Part shown: positions 43,756-52,536 of the stretch, in pieces
Layout of the letters: each line of letters opens with the position of its first letter
Position numbering within the stretch: position 1 is the first letter of the stretch
Source of the DNA: Streptomyces fodineus
GTDB taxonomy: Bacteria > Actinomycetota > Actinomycetes > Streptomycetales > Streptomycetaceae
Assembly: GCF_001735805.1 (NCBI RefSeq)
Contig: NZ_CP017248.1
Coordinates: 9,548,001-9,612,000 of the forward strand
Length of the DNA: 64,000 bases
Direction: 5' to 3'
The notes under the pieces: generated by a model
The model's database searches: none
Told to the model about the DNA's origin: nothing
The model's input: only the letters and a program-made list of their open reading frames with translations
Made by a program: the position numbers and the translations under genes

Positions 43756-44233
43756 GCCGAGGCCGTGCGGGGCGCGGGCCTGGCGTCCGAGTGGGGGCCC
43801 GGCCTTCCACTCACAAACGCCATCATCCAGGCCAGCTGGCTTCGACGCCTTGCTACCAACGCATCCCACTGTGCCCGCCGGCGCCGGGTCCGGCATCACG
43901 TAAAGTGCCGAAGACCGAATCTGACGTCTCCGCCGACAGCCCACTGCCGTCGTTTCTCGTGAACATCCGCAGCGGAGAGGATCACCAACTGCTGCTGAAA
44001 CTCATCAACAAACGCTGTCCCTGAACGCGAACGAAGCCGGCCTCTCCCCGCCGACGACGGAACTGGCGTGCCGGCCGGTGAGGATCCGGACAGAACCACT
44101 TCTTCGGGCGGCATGAACCCCCGCTGGCCGCACGCTGATGTGCCAAGGTGAGCTGCGGCCGTCGCGGCTGCAGCGCCGGCTCGGCCTGGAAACCGGTGGC
44201 GTGGCCCTTTCGTTCGGCATAGCTTGCCTGCCC
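43756..44233. other. Intergenic, no gene supported
   Basis: 478 bases with no credible start/stop pair on either strand. Confidence 0.4.
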
Positions 44234-44440
44234 GTGACTGACAATCCGAAGACGCTGGTCGAGGCTGGATACGACGCGATGGCCCAGCGGTATCTCGCCG
44301 AGTTCGGCGAGGGGAGCCAAGATGATCCGCGGGCCCGCTTCATCGCGGAGCTGTCGAAACGGCTTACTCCCGGAGCCAATGTGCTTGAACTTGGCTGCGG
44401 CGCTGGCGTTCCGGCCACGGTCCTGCAGGCAGCGTTGGGC
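44234..44440 (+). pseudogene. SAM-dependent methyltransferase, N-terminal remnant
   Basis: From the GTG at 44234: VTDNPKTLVEAGYDAMAQRYLAEFGEG, then FIAELSKRLTPGANVLELGCGAGVPATVLQA. The motif I ELGCGAG of a class I methyltransferase is intact, but everything after about residue 70 is replaced by unrelated sequence, so the enzyme is not functional. Confidence 0.75.
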
Positions 44441-44872
44441 CACCGTGGCCGCGTAGCTCCTGCGGGCGGTTCCTGGTCGTCGCGGCGCTGAGGTGCTGCT
44501 CAGGGTGCCGGCCGGGGAACAGCCAGGGGCTGGAGCCGCTGTCCCCTACGCTGCCGCGCGGACGACGGGATGTCGCGAGCTGCTCGACCAGCTCGCCGAG
44601 CCCTCCGGGAAGGTGGAGCGGCTCGCGCCCCAGGAGCGGATGAAGCCCTGTTTCGTTGCAGGTGACTTGATCGATTCAGATCTTCGTGAGGGCGGCCACC
44701 GGCTCCCCGGCACAGCCGCGGCCTCACACGGGCGGTGACCACGACCAGTTCGGCCGGACACCTCTGTCCCGGCCCATGCCACTACCGTACGACCGGGCCG
44801 AACGCTCACCCCGTACCAGCCCGGACCGCCTGAAGTCTCCGACCAGTTGGATCGGTCTACCGGTAGCGGCCA
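44441..44872. other. Intergenic, no gene supported
   Basis: About 430 bases. Short frames only. It probably includes the promoter of the DUF2071 gene. Confidence 0.4.
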
Positions 44873-45679
44873 GTGGCCTGGCATGCTGAAGTGGTGCAGA
44901 AGCCCGCCCCTGAGGCTCCCCGTTACCTTGACAGGGCCATGTCGCTGGACGCTCCTGCCGGCATACGCTTCCCGCTGCTCACTCAGCAGTGGCTGGATTT
45001 GACGTTCATCCACTGGGCCGTCGAACCGGCCGCGGTGGCAGAGCTGTTGCCGACCGGGACCGTACCCGACGTCCACGATGGAAGCACTTACGTCGGTCTG
45101 GTCGCCTTTCGCATGCACAAGGTCGGCTGGTTCCGGCTGCCCGGTGTGCCCTATCTGGGTTCGTTCCCGGAGACCAACGTCCGTCTGTACTCGGTGGACG
45201 CGCACGGCCGCCGTGGTGTCGTCTTCCGCTCGATGGACGCCTCGCGCCTGATCCCCGTGGTGATGGGGCGGATGGGCTTCCGCCTTCCCTACCTTTGGTC
45301 CCGAATGGCGGTGCGTGCCGCCGGTGACACCATTTCCTATACCAGCTCGCGCCGCTGGTCGAGCGGGCGCGGCGCGTACAGCCGCATCACGGTACGCGCA
45401 GGTGAACGCATCGACGAACCCACCGAGTTGGAGCAATTCCTCACCGCCCGCTGGGGCATGCACAACTCCTTCGCCGGCGGGGTGGCGTACCTGCCCAACC
45501 ACCACCCGCGCTGGCCCCTGCACCGCGCCGAGCTGATCACATGCGAGGAGAACCTGCTCACCGAGGCCGGCCTGCCCGCGCCGAGCACCGCCCCGGTCAG
45601 CGTCCTGTACTCACCGGGTGTCCCGGTGCGCCTTGGCCGCCCCGTCCGCCGGCCGGATCCCCTCCCAGCTGCGTCCTGA
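44873..45679 (+). CDS. DUF2071 (YqjF-like) protein
   Basis: 268 residues over the full frame from a GTG at 44873; an ATG at 44939 (MSLDAPAGIRFP) or the paired GTGs at 44891 are equally possible because no strong ribosome site is visible. The body matches DUF2071: LLTQQWLDLTFIHWAVEPAAVAELLPTGTVPDVHDGSTYVGLVAFRM, then FPETNVRLYSVDAHGRRGVVFRSMDASRL. Cytoplasmic beta-rich protein of unknown function. Confidence 0.8.
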   Translation: MAWHAEVVQKPAPEAPRYLDRAMSLDAPAGIRFPLLTQQWLDLTFIHWAVEPAAVAELLPTGTVPDVHDGSTYVGLVAFRMHKVGWFRLPGVPYLGSFPETNVRLYSVDAHGRRGVVFRSMDASRLIPVVMGRMGFRLPYLWSRMAVRAAGDTISYTSSRRWSSGRGAYSRITVRAGERIDEPTELEQFLTARWGMHNSFAGGVAYLPNHHPRWPLHRAELITCEENLLTEAGLPAPSTAPVSVLYSPGVPVRLGRPVRRPDPLPAAS

Positions 45680-46471
45680 GCTCGTCCTGCCTTCCAAGCG
45701 TCGGTCTGAGCTGGTCCTTCGTAAGGTCGGCGGACCCCGGGGTTCTGGGTATGGCTGTGAGCTTGTCGCCGCTTGATGGCTCGAAGAACTTGGCCGCCCG
45801 GAGCTCCGCGACGGCTCGACCGATAATTGGGATACGCGACTCGATCGCTGTGTACGACAACGTCGGCAAGGTCGTCTGTGGCACCCGTGTGTGACGGCGA
45901 ACTGGCCGAGGTGACCCCCGCCCCAGATCTGGGCCGGAGTGGACATCGGCAAGGAACATCACCACTGTGGCGCCCTCACCCGTCCACGGACAACGGCCGC
46001 AAGGACGCGCTCCGACCACGCCCACATCGCCCGTAGCGCGAAAGCGCGCTCATAGACTCTCAACCGGTGTGGGTGGTGGCCGCCGCGATAGTGTTCACCG
46101 TCGACGTCATGGCTGGTCAGCGGTCTGCCACGCCAGTTCATCGAGATGTGTCTCGGGTATGGCAGCCGCCGCCCCGGTGCCGGTGATCAGCATGCGGGCG
46201 GCGCACGGGCAGTCGTGCCGACCCACCGCCCGCCACCGGCAGCGGACCGGATTTCCACGGCGAAGGGTGCCGTGTCGTGACCACCCATGACACTTACCAG
46301 CCAGTATCTGCGGCGAAGCCGCCGAATACGAGGGTGCTGCCCCGAGAGAGCCCGGATGTGCCACCACGGTCGGCCTGGCTCCCGTCTGGCAACAGCGGAG
46401 ACATGTGTCAGAGTGGATGCATCGGGACGACGCGGTCAGCGCGCGGACGAGGCAGGAGAGGGCAGCCTGTC
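45680..46471. other. Intergenic with an IS110 scrap
   Basis: About 790 bases. Besides the IS110 piece at 45922 I see no gene. A minus-strand frame around 45700-45890 (LPTLSYTAIESRIPIIGRAVAELRAAKFFEP) has some coding character but no start or family. Confidence 0.4.
45922..45975 (+). mobile_element. IS110 transposase N-terminal scrap
   Basis: Translates to QIWAGVDIGKEHHHCGAL, the first strand of the DEDD domain, as in the intact copy (RIWAGTDCGKTHHHCLVL). About 54 bases only. Confidence 0.65.
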
Positions 46472-48643
46472 ATGTCCACATATTTCCGTCCCCGCAGTGC
46501 GGTGACGGCCCACTCGATCTCCGTCGACCGGCGGATCGAGGAGTACGCGGACCTGTTCGGGCAGGCTCCGGTGATCTTTGCTGCGCTCTGCGGCCCGAGA
46601 CACCTGCTGGAAGCGGCGAACTCGGCATTCTTCGAAACCCTCGGGTGCGATCGCGAGCGCCTCGGCCAGCCGGTCGGAGAGGTGATTCCGGAACTGGCTC
46701 CGCAGGGCGTCCTCGACCGGCTCGATGCGGTCTACCGCACCGGCGTGGCGTACAGGGCCCGGGACGGGCGACTTCTGCTCGGCAGCCCGGGCAGGCAGCG
46801 GGAAGGGTTCTTCGACTTCACCTACGAGCCCCGCCGGGACGCCGCGGGCCGGATCGACGGGGTCGTGGTGATCGCGGTCGAGACCACCGCGTACCACCAC
46901 GCGCACCTCCTGGCCGCCGAGCAGCGCGCGCTGCTGGAGCAGATCGCGCGTGACGCCCCGCTGGACAAGATCCTCCGTGGCATGGCCACCGCGATCGAGG
47001 AGCTCTCCCCGGACATGCTCGTCTCGGTGCTGCTCGTCGATCCCGACGGACAGCGCCTGCGGCACGGCACCGGCCCACGCCTGCCCGACTTCTACAACGA
47101 GGCGGTCGACGGGGCACCCATCGCGGAGGGCATCGGCTCTTGCGGCACGACCGCCTTTCGACGCGAACCGGTGATCGTCACGGACATCGCCACCGATCCC
47201 CTGTGGAAGGACTACCGCGACCTGGCGCTCAGGGCCGGGGTCGCGGCGTGCTGGTCCACACCCATCCAGGACGCGGACGGCCGGCTGCTGGGCACCTTCG
47301 CGATGTACCACCGCACGCCCAAGGCTCCGACGGACAAGGACGTGGCTCTCAGTGCCTCCTTCGCCCGCATAGCCGCGCTGGCCATCGAACGCCACGCCGC
47401 GGTGGAGGCAAGCCGCGCCGCCCAGGAACGCGAGAAGGCCGCCCGGGAGGATCTGGCCTTCCTGTTGGAGGCCAGCACCGCCGTCACCGGCGAGACACAC
47501 TATGCGGACAGCCTCCAGAGCATGGCCCGGCTGACCGTTCCGTCCCTGGCGCCGCTGTGCGCTGTCCACGTGTCCGAGCGGGGCCAGACCCAGCGCGTCG
47601 CCATCGCAGCGTCGACCCGGGAGGGGGAGGAACTCCTCTCTTCCCCCGCCCTGTGCGACGAGGTGGACGCCGCTGTCGCCCGCGTGCTTGCCTCCGGCAC
47701 CACCGAGTCCGCCCACGCGAGCGGCCCGCGCACGCAGCTCGGCGTCAGGGATTACGTGTGCGTGCCGCTGGCCACCAGGGGCCGCACCTTCGGAGCGCTG
47801 ACCCTCCTGGCCACCGACCTGCCCCTGGACGAACGCAAGGTCGCCCTGGCCCAGGAACTCGCCCGCCGGGCCGCTTCGAGTGCCGACAACGCCCATCAGT
47901 TCACTGACCGCGTCCGGCTTTCCCACGATCTTCAGGCAGGCCTGTTGCCTCCCGAGTTGCCCAGGATTTCCGGCGCCACCCTGGCGGCCTCGTACCATCC
48001 GGCGGGTGAGGGCCTTGAGGCCGGCGGCGACTTCTACGACGTCTTCCCGCTGTCCGCCGACCGCTGGGCACTCATGATCGGCGACGTTTCCGGACGCGGC
48101 GCGCTGGCAGCCACCACCACCGGAATGGTCCGCCACACCGCACGCGCCGCCGCCCGCCTCCTCAACGAACCGGCGGCCGTGGTCACCGCCATCAACGACG
48201 CGTTGACGGAGAACACCACAGATGACGACCAGTTCGTTTCGCTCGTCTACGGCGAGCTGCGGCACACCGCGTCCCACCTCACGCTCAACCTGATCCGGGC
48301 AGGGCACGTACCGCCGCTCGTGCGCCGCGCCGACGGCACGGTCGTAGAACTCACGCAACCGGGCCTGCTGTTGGGCATCGGTCCGGATCCCGGCTTCTGC
48401 CCGTGCCGCATCGACCTGCACCCCGGTGACAGCCTCGTCCTGGTCACCGACGGCATCACCGAGGCCCGTTCCGCCGGCGGCGAGCTTTTTGGCGAGGAGC
48501 GCTTGTCCGACGCGCTCGTCGCCGTCCGGACCACGACGCCCACAGCCGCTGCCGTCGTCGAGTCCATCACCGCCGCAGTCACCGCGTTCGCAGGCAATGC
48601 CACCCTCGACGACCAGGCCGCACTGGTGATCACCGCCAGCTGA
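46472..48643 (+). CDS. PAS-GAF-SpoIIE phosphatase
   Basis: 723 residues from the ATG at 46472 behind GGCAGGAGAGGG; the frame is open upstream without a ribosome site. PAS-like sensor at about 15-130 (IEEYADLFGQAPVIFAAL ... FFDFTYEPRRDAAGRIDGVVV), GAF at about 150-315 (GSCGTTAFRREPVIVTDIATDPLWKDYRDLAL), a second GAF-like region at about 340-480, and SpoIIE/PP2C at about 500-720 with GGDFYDVFPL, IGDVSGRGALAA, LVTDGITEAR and LDDQAALVI. A multi-input phosphatase for anti-anti-sigma partners. No sigma-system gene is adjacent. Confidence 0.93.
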   Translation: MSTYFRPRSAVTAHSISVDRRIEEYADLFGQAPVIFAALCGPRHLLEAANSAFFETLGCDRERLGQPVGEVIPELAPQGVLDRLDAVYRTGVAYRARDGRLLLGSPGRQREGFFDFTYEPRRDAAGRIDGVVVIAVETTAYHHAHLLAAEQRALLEQIARDAPLDKILRGMATAIEELSPDMLVSVLLVDPDGQRLRHGTGPRLPDFYNEAVDGAPIAEGIGSCGTTAFRREPVIVTDIATDPLWKDYRDLALRAGVAACWSTPIQDADGRLLGTFAMYHRTPKAPTDKDVALSASFARIAALAIERHAAVEASRAAQEREKAAREDLAFLLEASTAVTGETHYADSLQSMARLTVPSLAPLCAVHVSERGQTQRVAIAASTREGEELLSSPALCDEVDAAVARVLASGTTESAHASGPRTQLGVRDYVCVPLATRGRTFGALTLLATDLPLDERKVALAQELARRAASSADNAHQFTDRVRLSHDLQAGLLPPELPRISGATLAASYHPAGEGLEAGGDFYDVFPLSADRWALMIGDVSGRGALAATTTGMVRHTARAAARLLNEPAAVVTAINDALTENTTDDDQFVSLVYGELRHTASHLTLNLIRAGHVPPLVRRADGTVVELTQPGLLLGIGPDPGFCPCRIDLHPGDSLVLVTDGITEARSAGGELFGEERLSDALVAVRTTTPTAAAVVESITAAVTAFAGNATLDDQAALVITAS

Positions 48644-48767
48644 TGGTCACGACAGGCGCATAGGTGAGCGTCGCATCGAGACGCACCCGGTGGCCTGTGG
48701 TTTCTGCGCCGTGGCTGGGGGTGGGCAGTTCGAAGTGTCGCCGCGGAAGCGGCCGGTACCCGGTCTA

Positions 48768-50185
48768 GTGTGATGCGCCTGAAATCGCAGGCTTAAGTCT
48801 GTAGCCTGTTTTCATGTCTCGGGGTCCTCGTGCCGTCGAAGTTGTGCTGTCCGATGAGGAGCGCGCCGAGTTGTTGCGCTGGGCGGGCGGGGCAGTGGCG
48901 CCCCGTCTCGCCGAGCGGGCACGCATCGTCTTGGCGTGTGCGGATGGGAAGCCGAATACGCGTGTGGCGGCGGAGTTCAAGGTAACCGCGGACACGGTGA
49001 GGAAGTGGCGCTCGCGGTTTGCTGCCCGGCGGATGGCCGGGCTTGCGGATGAGCCGCGGCCGGGCCGACGCAAGTCGGAGCTGGTGCTCAGTGATGACGA
49101 ACGGGCTCAGCTGACGCGTTGGGCGAGGCGCGCGAAGACCGCGCAGTTTTTGGCTCTGCGCGCGAGGATCGTGCTGCGGTGCGCGGAGGGCGGGACGAAC
49201 AAGCAGGTGGCGGCCGAGCTCGGGGTGAGCGAGCAGTCGGTGAACCGCTGGCGGGCCCGGTTCGTCAAGCGGCGGCTGGACGGTCTGGTCGACGAGCCGC
49301 GGCCCGGCCGGCCGCCGTCCATCCTGCTCGACCAGGTCGAGGACGTGGTCGTCGCGACGCTGGAATCCGCCCCGGGCCAGGACACCCACTGGTCGCGGGC
49401 CTCCATGGCCGCCCGCACCGGGCTGTCGAAGTCCACCATCGGGCGGATCTGGAAGAAGTTCGACCTCAAGCCGCACCTGCAGGACGCCTTCAAGCTCTCC
49501 ACCGACCCGCAGTTCGTCGCGAAGGTCGTCGACGTCGTCGGCCTGTACCACAACCCGCCGGAGAAAGCCGTGGTGTTGTGCGTGGACGAGAAGAGCCAGA
49601 TTCAGGCGCTGGACCGCTCGCAGCCGGTGCTGCCGATGATGCCGGGCATGCCCGAACGGCGCACCCACGACTACCTGCGACACGGCATCACCAGCCTGTT
49701 CGCCGCCTTCAACATCGCCGACGGCACTGTCATCGGTGAACTGCACCGCCGCCACCGGGCCGTCGAGTTCAAGAAGTTTCTGGTCACGATAGACAAGGCG
49801 GTTCCTGCCGGGCTCGATGTGCACCTGGTGTGTGACAACTACGCCACCCACAACACCCCCGAGATCAAGACCTGGCTCGGCAAGCACCCCCGCTTCCATG
49901 TCCACTTCACTCCGACCGGCTCTTCCTGGATCAACCAGGTCGAGCGGTGGTTCGGCCTGCTCACCGACAAGCTCATCCGCCGAGGCGTCCACACCTCGGT
50001 GAAGGCGCTGGAGGAGGACATCAGGGCCTGGATCGACTCATGGAACGAGAACCCCCGGCCCTTCACCTGGACCAAGACCGCCGACGAGATCCTCAAATCC
50101 CTCGCCGACTACCTCACCAAGCTCACTCCGCCAGCCACCGAAAATCAGCGAGAGACTTAAGCCTGCGATTTCAGGCGCATCACAC
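48768..50185 (+). mobile_element. Complete IS630 family element
   Basis: 36-bp inverted repeats at 48765-48800 and 50153-50188 are perfect. The IS630-type TA target duplication is visible at 48766-48767 and 50186-50187, which puts the element at 48768-50185 (1418 bp), starting and ending with GTGTGATGCGCC. The transposase gene inside is full length, so it is potentially active and probably recent. Confidence 0.93.
48814..50160 (+). CDS. IS630 family transposase
   Basis: 448 residues. Two N-terminal helix-turn-helix units in tandem (VVLSDEERAELLRWAGGAVAPRLAERARIVLACADG and LVLSDDERAQLTRWARRAKTAQFLALRARIVLRCAEG, about 5-125), then the DDE domain with the first Asp in VLCVDEKSQIQ, the second in HLVCDNYATHNTPEIKTWL and the Glu in GSSWINQVERWFGLLTD. 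The C-terminal end (WNENPRPFTWTKTADEIL) is the normal family end. Cut-and-paste at TA sites. Confidence 0.95.
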   Translation: MSRGPRAVEVVLSDEERAELLRWAGGAVAPRLAERARIVLACADGKPNTRVAAEFKVTADTVRKWRSRFAARRMAGLADEPRPGRRKSELVLSDDERAQLTRWARRAKTAQFLALRARIVLRCAEGGTNKQVAAELGVSEQSVNRWRARFVKRRLDGLVDEPRPGRPPSILLDQVEDVVVATLESAPGQDTHWSRASMAARTGLSKSTIGRIWKKFDLKPHLQDAFKLSTDPQFVAKVVDVVGLYHNPPEKAVVLCVDEKSQIQALDRSQPVLPMMPGMPERRTHDYLRHGITSLFAAFNIADGTVIGELHRRHRAVEFKKFLVTIDKAVPAGLDVHLVCDNYATHNTPEIKTWLGKHPRFHVHFTPTGSSWINQVERWFGLLTDKLIRRGVHTSVKALEEDIRAWIDSWNENPRPFTWTKTADEILKSLADYLTKLTPPATENQRET

Positions 50186-50186
50186 T

Positions 50187-50206
50187 AGGGCCTGTCCGGC
50201 GGATCA
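50187..50206 (+). repeat. Solo IS5-type terminal repeat
   Basis: The 20 bases at 50187-50206 match 17 of 20 with the outer end of the IS5 at 53468-53487 (in inverted orientation) and are preceded by TA as that end is followed by TA. It lies between the IS630 and the serine hydrolase stop codon. No transposase belongs to it. Confidence 0.7.
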
Positions 50207-50219
50207 GGGTCGGAAGGCC

Positions 50220-51674
50220 CTAGGCGACCTTGGGGCCGCAGCGCATACCGACGTAGACGCAGGCTGTGCCGTCCTCCAGGGTGGAGAAGACCACGGGCAT
50301 GTAGTCCTCGCTGAACGCCGCGCCCACCCCGGTACCCGCGAAGACCGTCTCCGTCACCGGTATCAGGTCTATGTCCAGGGGCTCGGAGAAGTCCTTCATG
50401 CCGTCGACGAACTCGTACACCGCGTGGCCCGCCCCGTCCCGCTCGGTCACGGTGATGACCACGCCCTCGCGCCGGTACGTGCCGACGAGCGGCGCCCAGT
50501 CGACCACGGGCGGTGTGGCCGGCGGGACGAAGGGCGCCGGCATCGTCACTCCGGCCAGCTCGGCGAGGAGTTCACGGTAGAGCGCCGCGTACAGTTCGCG
50601 CGCGCCGCCACCGTTGGTGAGCAGCGCGACTGCGACGCCCGCCGTCGGCACCACGCGCAGATAGCCGTACTGCCCGATGGAGGCGCCGTCGTGCCCGTAT
50701 CCCTGGACGCCGTTCCAGTCGTACAGGGTCCAGCCCAGGCCCCAACCGTCGGCGCTGACGGTCCACTTGTCGGGGCAGTCGACCACGCGGCGCTGCATCA
50801 GCGCGACACTCTCCTCGGACAGCACGCGCGTGCCGTCCTCCGCCACCCCGCCCGCGAGGTGCATCCGCGCGAGGCGCGCGAGGTCCCCGGCCGTGGCGAT
50901 GACCCTGCCGTAGGGGCCGGCCGAGCGTGGCATCAGGTCCCAGGACGGCGCCGGGTCCGGGTCCTGGCCCGGCTCGCCGAGGTGTCCCATCGCTGCACGG
51001 AACCGCAGCGCCTCCTCGGGCAGTGTCATCGTGTGCGTGAGGCCGAGCGGGGTGAGGAGCAGGTCCTTGAGGGCCTCGTCCCAGACCTGGCCCGTGACCA
51101 CCTCGATGATCCGGCCGAGCACGTTGTATCCGATGCTGCTGTAGGAGATCGCGGTGCCGGGCGGGCAGTCGAGCGCCACGTCCTTGGCGGCCTCGACGTA
51201 CTTGGCGAGGCAGTCGTCGCCGCGCCCGCTGTCGTAGGTGAAGTCACAGGTGAGACCGCTTGTGTGGCTGAGCAACTGGCGTGTGGTGATCGTCCTGGTC
51301 GCCTGGGGGTCGGCGACCGAGAACTCCGGCAGCACGTCCACGACCGGTGCGTCCAGGTCCAGTCGGCCCGATTCGACGAGCCGCATGATCAGGGTGGCGG
51401 TGTAGATCTTGGCGATCGAGCCCATCTGGTAGACCGAGTCGGTCGTCGCCGTCACGCCCGTGCCGCGGTGGAGCATGCCGCTGGCCAGCTCGTGGACGGT
51501 CCCGTCCACGAGGACCGCGAGGGACGCGGCCGGGACGTGGTGCTTGGCGCGCAGTGCGTCGAGGCGGTTCTGCCAGTGGACGAGGTCCAGCTTCTTGCCC
51601 GCCGAGTCCCTGGTCCCCCAGTCGCCCTTGGCCTCCCAGTTGCCCTGCGCGTCCCAGCTCACGTTCTTCGACAT
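50220..51674 (-). CDS. Serine hydrolase of the class C beta-lactamase / penicillin-binding family
   Basis: 484 residues from the ATG at 51674 (GGAG close upstream). Active-site SxxK is SIAK in YQMGSIAKIYT; the second motif is YSS where many relatives have YSN; the third is HDG in GYGHDGASIG. A C-terminal beta-rich domain (about 385-480) follows, as in esterase/D-aminopeptidase relatives. No signal peptide, so it is cytoplasmic, which argues against a cell-wall or antibiotic role; esterase or peptidase activity is more likely. Divergent from a TetR gene with palindromes between them. Confidence 0.88.
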   Translation of the reverse strand: MSKNVSWDAQGNWEAKGDWGTRDSAGKKLDLVHWQNRLDALRAKHHVPAASLAVLVDGTVHELASGMLHRGTGVTATTDSVYQMGSIAKIYTATLIMRLVESGRLDLDAPVVDVLPEFSVADPQATRTITTRQLLSHTSGLTCDFTYDSGRGDDCLAKYVEAAKDVALDCPPGTAISYSSIGYNVLGRIIEVVTGQVWDEALKDLLLTPLGLTHTMTLPEEALRFRAAMGHLGEPGQDPDPAPSWDLMPRSAGPYGRVIATAGDLARLARMHLAGGVAEDGTRVLSEESVALMQRRVVDCPDKWTVSADGWGLGWTLYDWNGVQGYGHDGASIGQYGYLRVVPTAGVAVALLTNGGGARELYAALYRELLAELAGVTMPAPFVPPATPPVVDWAPLVGTYRREGVVITVTERDGAGHAVYEFVDGMKDFSEPLDIDLIPVTETVFAGTGVGAAFSEDYMPVVFSTLEDGTACVYVGMRCGPKVA

Positions 51675-51706
51675 GCCAGCTCCCACCCGTTGCGTACGGC
51701 GTTCTC

Positions 51707-51766
51707 GATGCGTACACTGTACGCATCACGTAACGCTGTACGCAAGATGCGTACAGTGTGCGCTAC
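51707..51766. promoter_or_regulatory. Pair of TetR operator candidates
   Basis: GATGCGTAC-N3-GTACGCATC at 51707-51727 is a perfect palindrome. A second copy, GATGCGTAC-N3-GTGCGCTAC at 51746-51766, keeps one exact arm. Between them GCTGTACGC repeats part of the arm. The sites fill the promoter between the divergent hydrolase and TetR genes. Confidence 0.75.
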
Positions 51767-51810
51767 TGTGTGGGGCGATGGACGTGGGACGAGCAGAGAC
51801 GAGGGGCTGC

Positions 51811-52536
51811 ATGCCAGCCGACGAGAAACCGACCGCCTCGGTGTGGACCCGGCCGCGCCCCCGGCAGCGGGAACACCTGACCCGCGAGCAGATCGTCGCC
51901 GAAGCGATCCGCCTGCTGGACGCGGAGGGCGTCGAGGAACTCAGCATGCGCAAGCTCGGCACCCGCCTGGGCACGGCGGCCACCTCCCTGTACCGGCACG
52001 TGGCCAACAAGGACGAGCTGATCGAGCTGGTCGTGGACGACGTCTACGGCGAACCGGATGTACCAACAGCCGCCGACGGCGCCCGGTGGCGCGCGGCCGT
52101 CACGCACACCGCCACCGAACTGCGGGCGATGACCCTGCGCCACCCGTGGATCGCCCCCGAACTGAGCCAGGTCGGCCTCGTCCACATCGGCCCGAACGCT
52201 ATGCGGATGTCGTCGGCGCTGCTCGCGCAGTTCGAGGCGGCGGGCTTCCCCGCGGACGAGAGGGACCAGGCCATGAGCACACTCATGGCGTACGTCATCG
52301 GGATCGCGACCGCCGAGGCCGCGTACCTCTCGCTGATCGCCCGCAGCGGCAAGACCGAGCAAGAATGGGTGGCGGGCCTGCGACCGGCCTTCGACGAGGC
52401 CACACAGGAGTACCCGCGGCTGCGCGCGGGAAGCTCCGCACAGCGGGACGTACACCCGCAGCGGATCCGCGATGACAACTTCACCTACGGGCTCGAGCGC
52501 GTCCTCGACGGCCTGACGGCCCGACTCACGCCCTAA
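51811..52536 (+). CDS. TetR family transcriptional repressor
   Basis: 241 residues from the ATG at 51811, which follows GAGGGGC; another ATG at 51778 would add 11 residues. Helix-turn-helix at about 25-70 (LTREQIVAEAIRLLDAEGVEELSMRKLGTRLGTAATSLYRHVANKDEL), then a TetR_C-type helical domain. It likely represses itself and the divergent serine hydrolase through the palindromes at 51707-51766. The stop codon is immediately followed by the end of an IS5 element. Confidence 0.92.
   Translation: MPADEKPTASVWTRPRPRQREHLTREQIVAEAIRLLDAEGVEELSMRKLGTRLGTAATSLYRHVANKDELIELVVDDVYGEPDVPTAADGARWRAAVTHTATELRAMTLRHPWIAPELSQVGLVHIGPNAMRMSSALLAQFEAAGFPADERDQAMSTLMAYVIGIATAEAAYLSLIARSGKTEQEWVAGLRPAFDEATQEYPRLRAGSSAQRDVHPQRIRDDNFTYGLERVLDGLTARLTP

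Noticed and set aside
46436..48421. 661-codon minus-strand frame opposite the PAS-GAF-SpoIIE gene
   Set aside because: It is the antisense shadow of a gene with clear domains; such frames are common in GC-rich DNA and this one shows no domain or ribosome site.
48793..49992. 399-codon minus-strand frame in the IS630
   Set aside because: Shadow of the intact transposase, which has all catalytic residues on the other strand.
50220..51674. Serine hydrolase as an antibiotic-resistance beta-lactamase
   Set aside because: No signal peptide, YSS instead of YSN and a C-terminal extra domain point to an esterase or peptidase-like relative.
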